Shown one piece after another: positions 11,153 to 22,015 of a stretch of 64,000 bases of DNA. Each line of letters opens with the position of its first letter. Positions within the stretch are counted from its first letter, which is position 1. The position numbers and the translations under genes were made by a program. The notes under the pieces were generated by a model. That model searched no databases. It saw nothing but the letters and a program-made list of their open reading frames with translations, and was not told where the DNA came from. Origin of the DNA: Lutjanus erythropterus (lineage: Eukaryota > Chordata > Actinopteri > Lutjaniformes > Lutjanidae); contig CM034594.1 in the NCBI GenBank assembly GCA_020091685.1, forward strand, positions 37,573,733-37,637,732. Reading direction: 5' to 3'.

Positions 11153-12289
11153 TACTCACTGGCCACTTTATTACGTACACTTATTAAATTGCGTGTTAAC
11201 ACAAATATCTAATCAGCCAATCACATGGCAAGAAGAAGGTCTGAGCATCAGAATGGGGAAGAAAGGTGATTTAAGTGACTTTGAACGTGGCATTGTTGTT
11301 GGTGCCAGACGGGCTGGTCTGAGTGTTTCAGAAATTACTGGGATTTTCACACACAACCATCTCCAGGGTTTACAGAGAATGGTCTGGAAAAGAGAAAATA
11401 TCCAGTGAGCAGCAGTTGTCTGGGTGAAAATATCTTGTTGATGCCAGAGGTCAGTGGAGAATGACCAGACTGGTTCGAGATGATAGAAAGGCCACTGTAA
11501 CTCAAATAATCACTTGTTACAACCAAGGTATGCAGAAGATCATCTCTGAACACACAACACATCAAACTTTGAAGCAGATGAGCTACATCAGCAGAAGACC
11601 ACACCAGGTGTCACTCCTGTCAGCTAAGAACAGGAAACTGAGGCTACAATTCATACAGGCTCACCAAAATTGGACAATAGAAGATTAAAAAACGTTGCCT
11701 GGTCTGATGACTCTCGATTTCTGCTGCGACATTCAGATGGTAGAGTCAGAATTTAGAGTAAACAACATGAAAGCATGGATCCATCCTGCCTTGTATCAAA
11801 GGTTCAGGCTAGTGGTGGTGTAATGGTGTGGGGGATATTTTCTTGGCACACTTTGGGCCCCTTAGTACCAACTGAGCATTGGTTAAATACCACAACCTAC
11901 CTGAGTATTGTTGCTGACTGTGTCCATCCCTTTATGACCACAGCATACCCATCTTCTGCTGGTTACTTCCAGCAGGATAATGCACCATGTCACAAAGCTC
12001 AAATCATCTCAAACTGGTTTCCAGTGGCCCCCACAGCCACCAGATCTCAATCCAACAGAGCACCTTTGGGATGTGGTGGAACAGGAGATCCACATCGTGG
12101 ATGAGCAGCCGACAAATCTGCAGCAACTGTGTGATGCGATCAGTCAATGTGGACCAGAATCTTTGAGGAATGTTTCCAGCACCTTGTGGAATCTATGCCA
12201 TGAAGAATCAAGGCAGTTATGAAGGCAAAAGGGGGGTCCAACCTGATATTACTAAGGTGTTCCTAATAAAGTGGGTGGTGAATGTGTTA
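11153..12289 (+). mobile_element. Tc1-like transposon, near full length, inactive
   Basis: The left end (CTCACTGGCCACTTTATTAC from 11155) and the right end (GTGTTCCTAATAAAGTGGGT, 12257-12276) are inverted copies with few differences, and TA dinucleotides flank both sides as expected for Tc1/mariner. The terminal words match a Tc1 family common in fish. The enclosed transposase is broken (see the pseudogene). Confidence 0.9.
11253..12222 (+). pseudogene. Tc1-like DDE transposase pseudogene
   Basis: This would encode a cut-and-paste transposase acting on its own TIRs in the nucleus. The first ATG in context starts MGKKGDLSDFERGIVVGARR, the N-terminal helix-turn-helix region. Further on are LVRDDRKATVTQI and NRKLRLQFIQAHQNW, then SDDSRFLLRH with the first catalytic Asp, GGVMVWGIFSWHTLGPL, FQQDNAPCHKAQIISNWF with the second Asp, and WPPQPPDLNPTEHLWDVV with the Glu, so a DD34E triad is still legible. 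The frame is broken at least at ~11345, by a stop in place of the usual Trp after QNWTIED (~11685), and at ~12015. The ~970-bp length fits a ~340-codon family member. Function is lost. Confidence 0.9.
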
Positions 12290-13779
12290 GAAGCCTCACA
12301 AAATGCATTTGTATTTGACAACTTGAGAATAAGAACAGTCTGGCAAAACCTAAGTGTGCAGATCAATTCCAAAATATTGATACTTCCGATATTATGTCTC
12401 ACTTTTGAAGATTGATTCTGCCATCATCAGGATCGATACCAAGTTTCAGTTTCTCTCTTTTTCATTGTGGTGTTTTTATTCCATCAGAGCAGTGGACTGT
12501 CTCTGCAAACAACTTTCAGTTGCTCAGTGAATGTGCTCTTTGCTCCCGCAGTGCTGTTTGTGTCTGTGTGCGCTGAAACAACACGCGTCATGCACACGCA
12601 GTGCGCCGTGGCGTGCGCTCTGACCAGTTTAATCTCACAGACGGCGATAGCTGAACGAGAGAGAGAATTCTGAGCAGTAATAGAAAAGAAGGGAGGAGGA
12701 GGAGGAGGGAAAAGCCTCAGCATCCAGACCCTCGACACAGAGACAGAGCTGGAGTCTTTTCAGAGGCTCAGGCAAGAATATCCAGGTATTAAATCAATAT
12801 TTGTCGCATTAGATCTTCAGCATTGGTTAATGTAACATTTTCAGACTGTCATTACTCATCAATAACTCATCAGTAGTTCATAATTCATTATTTTGACGTT
12901 CAAATAATACATACATAAAAAGCTTGTTATCCAAATGTATTTTTTAATGGAACTGAAAACAAAAGTAACATACCTCAAAGCTGAAATATGAAAATGGTTA
13001 AAACATAATATTTTAGTGTAACTGTGAAAAAATTCCAATATATCGGGTAGATTTGGCCTGTTGATCCATTCACCTCATAAATAATGACACTGCTCTTCTT
13101 GACATGAAAGTACATAAGCCACTTAAAATAATAAAAAGCATTGGTATCAATATCAGCAATTCTGGCCCTGAATTACTTTGTTTCGGATCTAAACCAAGTT
13201 TTGCAGCATCTCCAACCCTGATTAATGATCAACCACTTCAAGAGATATTGTAGCAACACCCCCATGATTGGCATGTGCATCTCCAGCATCAGCATCTTGC
13301 CCTCTTGCATGTTTCCAAATGATGCTGTTGTTGGAGCTCAGACCTGGTGGTGCAATTACACTTTAAGGCCTCAGTCCCATCGCAAATTCTGCTGCATATT
13401 ATACAAATGAGTTACAAAGTCACCAAGTAACTGAAGAAAGGCTTGCTTACAAATGAGGCGTTCAGTAGTTCAGGAGGAGAGAGGATCAACCCTGGCAAGG
13501 ACTTTAGAACTTTGCAGACCTTTTACATGCACAAAAAAAAGCTTTAAAACACACTAAAGGAAAGGGGGAAAAACCCAAAAAGCCTAATATTGCCTCTTCA
13601 AGTACAGGTAGACGGTGCGAGAATCGAGTACCAGCCTTGAAAGAATAAAAAAGGGAAGAAGATGATGAATATGGAGGTGGGAATTCAAGGCGAGGGAGAT
13701 GAGATGGGGGGAGATGGTCCTTTAAATGTCTGTGAAATGGATTTTACAACTCATACCACATGCTGTCTCATACATACAC
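12290..13779. other. Non-coding sequence with a CpG-rich pocket
   Basis: Most is AT-rich and unassigned. About 12545-12665 is locally rich in CpG (ACACGCGTC, GTGCGCCGTGGCGTGCGC), followed by purine-rich GGGAGGAGGAGGAGGAGGG and a possible splice donor (ATATCCAG/GTATTA near 12786). This might be a promoter or first exon, but no coding frame supports it. Confidence 0.3.
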
Positions 13780-14370
13780 ACCCATCACATCTGTCTTTCT
13801 TTTTCTGTCCCGCTTCTACCTCGTCCTCACTCACCTCTTCAACTCTTTTCCCCATCCACCCGTCTCTCATGTTCCTGTCTCCTCTCCACTTACCCCTTAT
13901 CCTCCTACCAACCCACACCTCTCAAACCACGCTCCCTTCTACATCTGCCTCCGTCCCGCCACCACGCTAATCTCCGTCCTCTCCCTCCGTCCATAATTCT
14001 CCCCCCACCGTCTTCCTCCTTCTCTCTACACCTCGCTGTCTCCTTATATTCCTCTCACGCTTACTCCACGTCTATCTGTTTCTTAACCACATGTCCTTTT
14101 CTTTCACTCTCTCGGTCCCACCCTCCCTCCATCTGTCCCGCCGCTCTGCGGTGATATGAACTGATGTGTCAGCTGAGTTGATCATTCCCTCCAGCTGCTG
14201 TCTGCCAACCGCAACTCTCTTTCCCTCATGTGTCACTGTGACTCTTCCTCCCTTCCCCTCTGCCTCTCCTTGTCACTCTCACCGCCTCTCTCCTTTCCAC
14301 CATCTTTCACTCTATCATGTCTACCCCCCTCTCCCCTCCCATCTCTGCTCCCACCCTCTCTTTTATTTCC
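13780..14370. repeat. ~590-bp pyrimidine-rich tract
   Basis: The plus strand is overwhelmingly C and T, with words such as CTCTCCTTTCC, CCCCTCTCCCCTCCC and TTCTTTTTCTGTCCC. Pro/Ser/Leu-rich frames of up to 142 codons arise from this bias. The tract may be a decayed polypyrimidine microsatellite. Confidence 0.8.
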
Positions 14371-15235
14371 CTCCGAGACAGGCCTGTCAGGAAGATTCAG
14401 CCACTTGTCCACGAGCAGTCTGATGTTGTTCTGTCTGCGTGTGCACGCGTGTGCCGCACGCTATGCCGAGCACGCGTTCGCATTTGTGTGTGCGTGAGTG
14501 ACAAGAGGAAGAGGTGAGGGAGAGTGTCTTTGTCCCAGACAAAACCCAGGTATGACCACAGCTGGGTTTTCTTCCTTGTTTTAGGAGCAAATATGAAAGG
14601 TAGAAAATCATGAAAAAGGGAGGCATTAGGTATGTTTCCATCTGAGCAAAGATGAACAGACAGACAGAGGAACGTAAACAATTTCAGAGCCCTGGACAGA
14701 TTGGATGAGGGGAAAGAGGGATGAGACAGAAAGAAAAGAAAGGCTGGAAAAGAGCGTGTGGATGTAAACAGATTTAGATCGCCATGCACAGATGGGAGAG
14801 GGACACGGAGCGAGGGAAGATGGTAGATGGAAATGGATGGACAAATATTACAGATTTAGATCCTCTGCAGGGCAAGGGAGGAAAATCAATTGCCCCTCAG
14901 ATGTGCTGTATTCCTCAACAGGTGTTTAATAAACCTTGACCACCCACTTGACTGCAGAGGGACGGATTGAGGAATGAAACTAGGGATCAATGGTTGGATG
15001 GATGGAATGTAATCATGTTTTTTTTTCTGAAAAACATGCTTGTTATGAATCTGCAGTTCAGTCAGGAGAGACTCGTTCACACATTTAAAGTTGTGGAGGA
15101 GATCATGTAATCGCTTCTGTGTGTGTATGAGTAAGCGTGTGCATGGTCTGAACATGCAGCTTGTCCACAGCTGATCTCGAATATTACTGGACCAGTCCGC
15201 CCTAATTTTTTCTGTGCACGTTTTTGACTGTGTGC
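14371..15235. other. Non-coding sequence
   Basis: A short CpG-rich patch at about 14430-14500 (GCACGCGTGTGCCGCACG) is followed by GAGGAAGAGGTGAGGG, which resembles a splice donor. No coding exon can be argued. Confidence 0.35.
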
Positions 15236-15826
15236 TTGGGATCAAGGATTAAAAGATTAACTGATTCGATTTGGTGGTCAAAAGGTCGAGGTCACAGCAT
15301 TTTACATCCAAAAGGTCAAAGGTCAAAGGTGACAATGTAATATTTAGCTGTGTATCAGTCCTCTGTACTCCTAAATAAAATTAGTCTTTAAGTGAAGACA
15401 GCATGTTTCTCAGTGGAAATTATTCACAGGAATCATACACATATAGTTATAAATTTTGCCAAAAAATACACTTAATGCCTTTTATTAAACTCCTTCAGAG
15501 TTACAGGTCAATATAGTAGTAAATTCCATATTAAATTCCTTCAGAGTCTTCGCTACATACATTATATGAGTCTGGACACACATGGATGTAAACTAACTTG
15601 AAAGGTTGGTGGAGACAAACAACTGACAGGCAGTAATTCTATTTTTTCACAATCAACAACTGCTTCAGTTTGAAATCTTGTTTCAGTTAGGAACAACATA
15701 TGTGGGGCTCATGTTAATGTTAGCAAAACTTTGCAAATCTCCACTGGTTGCATCTGGCAGTTGTGGAGGCATTGCAGTAGGTGCTTCGCCATCTGTTGCC
15801 TCGTGAGGATCTGCACTCTATTGAGT
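15236..15826 (+). repeat. Family 1 dispersed repeat, copy 1
   Basis: Family 1 is defined by five related stretches in this window. Shared blocks are TTTTACATCCAAAAGGTCAA, a TATCAGTCCTCTGTACTCC block, TTCCATATTAAATTCCTTCA, ACTACATACATTATATGA, and a 3' block GCATTGCAGTAGGTGCTTC that ends near CTATTGAGTG. This copy lacks the 5' portion. No coding capacity is visible in any copy. Confidence 0.8.
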
Positions 15827-16642
15827 GTACTTGTATTAAAAAAATAAATATAAATGTAGATGTAGACTTGATACTGTATAATCCCACATTGATCCTGCAG
15901 TCATGACACCAGTGCAGTGTAAAGAGCTGGCCAGATGTTAGCATGAAGCATCAGAAGCTGGAAGCAGCAGGTCCAGCTAATTAGTTTTATAAAGATCACA
16001 CTGATTAGTGCTCAAACGTAGGCTAGAGAGGAGTGCAGATTTTGGCCTTGGTGATGGATTGATGTGAACAATCATTTGGATTTAAAATTGATGATGAGAA
16101 TATGGAGCATGTTTATATCGTATGAGACGAAAAGTAATCATTGGAAACTAATCAAACTTGCAAAAAGTTTAACTAACATGATGTCACCAGTGTTACTTAA
16201 AATTAGAGCAGTTTCCACGCTGAATTAATAGTAATTTATTATTTGAGCTACGGTTGTAGGTTGGCAGAGCTAGACATTTTGGGGTAACAGAAATATATTC
16301 ATCAAATTGAAATTACATTAGAGGTTTATTAGATTAAATTAATGACTGTATAAGATGTTTTCCTGTCAGTCACATGTTGTTGTAGGTATATTGGTAGCCT
16401 TTTATTCTAGAAATGTTTATATTCCTTTAAATAATTGTCCTGAAAGTGTTTCAAGGGAAGAGTAATTGCTACCCACCATATATTCATTTTTAATGTAACT
16501 TGTAGCTGGAGCCAGTAGCCAGTTAGCTCAGCTTAGCACAAACACTGGAAAGAGCTGGCATGGCTCTGTCTGAAATCAACCAGCACCCCTAAAGCTCTCC
16601 AATAAGCATGTTACATCTTGTTTGTTTAATCCACAGGGAGAC
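15827..16642. other. Non-coding sequence, no gene seen
   Basis: Unassigned AT-rich sequence. Confidence 0.5.
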
Positions 16643-17089
16643 TTAAAGGGACAGTTCACCCCAAAATCAACAATATGTACCTTTTTCCCTTTGCCTATTT
16701 ATCACACTTAAAAAATTAAAAGCAGTGTCTCATGTTAAAAATCATGACCTGGTTACTCAAAATAATCAACAGACCTCGTTCTGAGTAATTTCATGTAGGA
16801 ACTACTTTCTCTCTGCAGTAAAACCACAACTACTTTAGAATCTACAAGAACTATTTACTTTCTGGTTCCTACATGGAACTGCTCACAACAAGGTCTGTGG
16901 ATCATCTTGAGTAACTGGGTCATAATTTTTGGAAAGAGACGCTGGTTTTGATTTTTTTTTTTTTTTTTATTAATTTATTTATTTGGTGCTTTGAGCAGTA
17001 CAAGCTCACACCGAACAAATCTGGATGGATAAATAGCACTGCAGGCCAGGGGACATATATGTTTTATTTATTTAGGGATGTCCCTTTAA
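16643..17089. mobile_element. TTAA-flanked palindromic MITE, copy 1 (439 bp)
   Basis: The element runs from AGGGACAGTTCACCCC (16647) to GGGATGTCCCT (17085) and is flanked on both sides by TTAA (16643-16646, 17086-17089). Its interior is partly self-complementary: ATGTAGGAACTACTTTCT and TTTCTGGTTCCTACATGGAA form inverted arms. A longer copy lies at 55385-56050. TTAA targets suggest piggyBac mobilisation, which is an inference. Confidence 0.8.
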
Positions 17090-17668
17090 GTATTAAAAAA
17101 TCACATTGTTTGTCACAGGGTTGTATTACAGCCAATCCCACAGGGAGACGTGCATAACCATAAAATGCATGAATAATGCTTGAGTTGCTACATGCGTATA
17201 TACGTATTCCTCAATATGTTGACAAAAAACGACAAAGAATCAGGTGGCATTACATTTATCTTAAAATGATTTTCTTATTTGATGTTGCTTTGAAAATTAG
17301 AAGTTGCCACTTGAGTTACCACTTGAAGGTTGACATTTACAAGTTGCACGCAGTTAAATACTGTGACAGGAATGCAGCCAGAGAAAGGAGAGTGGGAAAA
17401 GGTTTGAGTGGATAGTAGCAGCGAGGTGTGGCTTACATTGAGCGATTCATTTTGGAGTTGAGGGGGAACTTTCAGCAAGCTGCATTAGCAAACCGCGCTC
17501 CATCCAATATTACGACAGCAGCCCAGACAGCCAAGACAGGAGGTTATGAGAAGTTGACATGACAAAGTGCTACTGCTCAACACTTGGAGTTTGACACTAA
17601 CGCTTCCTAGGTTAAGGTTTGAAGGCTCTGCTGACAAAATATTCCGCTCTCAGGTGTCACATAACACT
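17090..17668. other. Non-coding sequence, no gene seen
   Basis: Unassigned. Confidence 0.5.
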
Positions 17669-17802
17669 ATAAGTGGTTAAGACTGCTGCCTGTGTGCCCT
17701 AATTAGCTTAAGATTGAATCCCACCACAACTTTCTCCTCAGGGCTGCCTCCGCTGTCTACTCCGTTGCATTTCAACTGTCTCAAATTAAAAAAAAAAAAA
17801 AA
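17669..17802 (+). mobile_element. tRNA-derived SINE with poly(A) tail
   Basis: The head AAGTGGTTAAGACTGCTGCC resembles a pol III A box, and AAGATTGAATCCC (about 17711-17723) matches a B box with drift. A TCTCCTCAGGGCTGCCTCC body, GTTGCATTTCAACTGTCTCA and a terminal A run follow. This is the layout of a common percomorph tRNA SINE. Confidence 0.65.
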
Positions 17803-18440
17803 GCACTGAGTGGACTGCTTACTGTGCCTTTTAATTGAATTACACTTTGAGTGCATTCATGCACTGTATGGCATATGCAAAAAATTGCAGAGTATGCTAA
17901 ACTTGAACACACGCACACACAGAGATACACATGGCAGTAGCCTACCTTGCCTCACAGCAGCATTATACAGTAAATGCCACACTTGTCACTAAACATTTGT
18001 CGCATTTTCCGGTAACATGTAGCCTCAATCCATATGATATTGATCCACATGCCAAGCTGACTATTTATGGCCGCTGTAGTATGAAAAGATATTCAGACGC
18101 TATTTATATCCTGGAGATCAATGGCCTTACTACTCCTGGAAATTTATTCATGTATGCCTATCTAAGGCATATCGAAAGTGAAAGCTGTTCTTGAACGATT
18201 TAGAGTACATGTAGGGTTTTGACCTCTTTTGAAAAGTAACGCTAAAGTTTTTTTTCCCCAACACTCAGAATCACTTTAAGTGGTACTAGAAGTGAGTAAT
18301 ATAAGTTTGAACATACGGTTCTTATTTCTGCATGAATATTTTATTTGCAAAAAATATGCCCGGAGATCACCACAGTGAGTGTGTGAGTGGAAAATCAGTG
18401 GACCTACATCTTCTCCAAAGCAAATCTTGCATACTAACAG
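17803..18440. other. Non-coding sequence, no gene seen
   Basis: Unassigned. Confidence 0.5.
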
Positions 18441-18860
18441 ACTGATCAGCCTATTTTCTGCTGTACATTTATGACTGTATGCTGAAGAACTTCTTTGATT
18501 CAGAATTTTGGAAAATAATGTCATTGTGTTTTCAGGTCATCGCAGTCTTGTGAACAAGCTATCTTAAAAACACCTTGAGGGAATTTCTTCAAACTTGGCA
18601 CAAATGACCACTTGGGATTAAGGATTAAATGATGAAATTTTGGTGGTCAAAGGTTAAAGTCATGGTGATCACACTGCACACATGTTTGGCCATAACTCAA
18701 GAATTTCTAAGCTATTTGTGACAAAATTACTCATAGGTCTGACAGGATAAAATGATGATGATGATGATGATGACATTTTACATCCAAAAGGTCACAGGTC
18801 AATAACACAGTGACATCATAATGTTCAGCTCTCTATCAGTCTTCTGCACTTGCATTCCTC
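18441..18860 (+). repeat. Family 1 dispersed repeat, copy 2 (5' part)
   Basis: It begins with GATCAGCCTATTTTCTG and a TTTATGACTGTATGCTGAAG block, the part absent from copy 1, then AACACCTTGAGGGAATTTCT, GGTGGTCAAAGGTTAAAGTC and TTTTACATCCAAAAGGTCAC. It stops after the TATCAGTCTTCTGCACT block. An ATG trinucleotide run lies at about 18753-18773. Confidence 0.8.
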
Positions 18861-21288
18861 TAGTTACACGTTTTGCTGAGGGTATGTTTCTTCTAAAATA
18901 CGACCATGCCAACTGAAACTGAAGCAGAAATATATTCAGTTGCTTGTTCCCTTAAAACTAAACCTTTTGCATATGAAGCCATCAAAACAAGTGGAAAATG
19001 GTGGAAAAGCTCTCCAAAAAAGAAACCTCTCACAAGTTGCCTTAATTTGCAGAATTTCCCTCTTCTAGCTCCATATCGCATGCTAAAACTGCATATTGTT
19101 AGTTTCGGGATTTCATCGGTTATACAAAGTGTCTGTCATCCACAGAATCTGTTCTTTACACAGGAGAAGTGAGGCAGGCAACTCCTTTCAAAACAGACTT
19201 TTGTTAGGTATTGTGGCCTGTGTATAGGACATGGAAGCTCCTATTAGTTCAAGTGCGTGTTCATCAAAAGGTCAGACTGCAGACTGTGATGAGACGAAGA
19301 AATCACTTTGATCTGCATTCAAACACAGAGGAATGTAAATGGAGAAGTGTGACTGTCAGCTCGTTTGTGCGGTTCGCGGGTATTTATCGACGGAAATGGG
19401 ATTTTTGGACAACTGGACTGGATCGACTGGATCTTTCTGTCTGAATATTACTGATGTGTGATTATTGTCTTCAGTGGTGAGTTGCCTCAGTTTTGTAATA
19501 ATTTGTTTGCTGGTTTGTGGTGCTGTACCCGTTGTTGTGACTGTATCCTGAAATGCTTCACATCAATGGAAACAGAAGAATCTTAGCTTTAACTGTAGTA
19601 GAAATAATAGTATGCAACATGAGTACACGTTTTTTTACATTGCTGTTTATCCCCTCATCCTTCATTTGGTTTGTGCAGTTTGGTGGTGTTAATTGATATA
19701 TTTGTGTGTTCTGGTATGAATATTTTGTTGGAATATTATTGACCGGTGGGTTACTGATGAGTCTTAAAATGTGACAGTTCTGAATTTTGTAATCATGTTT
19801 TAATTGTTTGTGGTGCTGATTGTACCTGCTGCTGTTAATGATATAAGAATGAATCAAAATACAAGGATCTCATGTTTAATGGTATATATGTAATATGAAT
19901 ACATATGTTTACATAGTAGTTTACGTAGTAGTTGTGTACTAATGCTCACTACTTAATGCTCATCAATTTATCTGAATCTAAACAGTTTGAAGAATGTATG
20001 TATACATACATACTTTTTCTATTTTGCTTTCCTAAACTAAAGGCCACAACATGAACATATTATTTTTTAAATTTCAACAAACCTCCTAAATAAATTACAA
20101 TCAGTCATCATTGCTGAAAAGTGAAAATCAATGCCATAAGGTGGCCACAGCATCTAAACAGGCCCTATATATACAAATTGTGACTACTCGGCCACAGCGT
20201 TTGCCCAAATGATGCTGATTGAAAGAGTTTCCTGCCTTCGTCTTGAGAGGGAATGATAAATGGCTAACCTTATGAGGCAATAAAATCAGGCAATGATGCC
20301 ATCAGCAGGGAGTGAGATTCGAGAATGACACGAGGTGAGAAAAAATACAGCCAGTCAAACTCAGTAACAAGAAAAAAGGGTGACGAACAAGTCTAATCTG
20401 AGAGTGAACTATCATGAAGCAAGTGTGTTGAGCCTTTTCAACAATTGATTTTATGTTGGTTTTGACGCTACAACAACTTTTTTTCCACTCTACACAAATT
20501 TGAATACATTTCTCCGTTGTTAGAAGTTTCCCATTAGATTGTGTATCATGACTCTCACAAAATGAATGTCATAACCAGCCACTGTGTGTGTGTGTGTGTG
20601 TATGTTGGTGCACAAATGCCAATCATCATTGCTCTTATGTGGGCTACGGCCAATCACCAAGCTGTGAAGTGACCAATCATGCAGTCACACTGGTGTTAAA
20701 TGTCAATCATCATTGGTGAATTGGCTCAGGGATGAGAGAAGCCAGCTGGCAAATTAGTCATCTGAACTGCACATCAATGATCCCACATATGTGAATACAC
20801 ATAGAAACGCACAGACAAAGGCCAGTATGTGCACACACACACTTACACACAACATGAAAACATGACATGCATGTGCTTGAACAGTGCGCTTGGTAATTAT
20901 TCTACATGTTGCTACAGCTGACACAGCACTATACTCAGTGATGTGGGCAATACGCTCAAACAAACTGCTCCTAATGATGCTCTGCACGCACAACGAGACA
21001 GCCGAGCTACACACCACTTTTTAAATGTGTAATCCTAATTAGATAGATAAACATTTAACGAGCAGAATAATTTACATGATAATAATGATGGTCAATTAAA
21101 AGATTAATATAACACATAATAGTTTTTTTAAAAGAGACAAAGCTGCTAATGTCGCTGAAAACTCTGATAGCATCCAGGACAGGCTGGGGGAATACTACAC
21201 ACAGTGGATAGTAAACTGTAGCCAGGCATCACATCACTCAGTTCATTTTCAACTTCCAAGGGGTGCAGACAGATCTACAACCAAGAAG
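18861..21288. other. Non-coding sequence with possible exon-like patch
   Basis: No gene is supported. A (TG)n repeat is at about 20584-20602. At 19160-19480 the GC content and codon-like texture rise, with an open frame 19211-19444 and a donor-like GTGAGT at 19477-19482. The protein is not recognisable. Confidence 0.4.
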
Positions 21289-22015
21289 CGAGCACTCAGG
21301 GAAGTGCAGATCCCTCCCATGCAACATGGTGAAGCACCTACTGCAATTCCATCACAACTGTGAACAGTTAATAGGACCTCCAAATATGTTGTCCCGAGCT
21401 GAAACAAGATAAAACACAGGGGTCAAAAAATAGAATGGGGCTGTATGTCTCCACCAGCCAGTGAAGTTACAATTTACTTGCATGTCCATCCAGGCTTATA
21501 TAGTATATCTAGTGAAGACTTTGAGGAAATTTAATAAAAGGTATGAAGTGTATTTTTTGACTAAATGGAAATTATCACTATACATGTGTGATTCCAGTGA
21601 ATGATTTCAAGTTAGAAACATGCTGTCTTCACTTAAAGACTATTTTTACAGAGGAGTACAGAGGACTGATAGAGAGCTGAACATTATGTCACAGTGAAGT
21701 TGACCTTTGACTCTTTGGATATAAAATGTTACCACATTATCATTTCATCCTATTAGATATGTTTGTGTAATTTTGTCATAATTAGCAGAAGACTTATGGC
21801 CAAAAAGTTGTTTAGTGAGGTCATGTGACCTTGACCTTTGACCACCAAATTCTAAACAGTTCATCCTTGTGTCCCACACAACCAAGCTGAAGAAACTGAG
21901 ATATCTGGAAAGCATAATGCCTGAGGCCAAAACAACATAAAGGCATAGAAGTCGTGAAAAAAAGTTTTTTTTCCAAGGTTCTTCTAAAATTCTGAACCAC
22001 AGAGGTCCAGTAGTA
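21289..22015 (-). repeat. Family 1 dispersed repeat, copy 3 (inverted)
   Basis: This is the reverse complement of the other copies. It opens with the 3' end (GGTGAAGCACCTACTGCAAT), passes ATGTTGTCCCGAGCTGAAAC, AGGACTGATAGAGAGCTGAA and TGACCTTTGACCACCAAAT, and ends near TTCTGAACCACAGAGGTCC. Confidence 0.8.

Noticed and set aside
13662..14497. Proline/serine-rich frames up to 142 codons
   Set aside because: Product of the pyrimidine-rich tract; all three frames stay open for the same reason.
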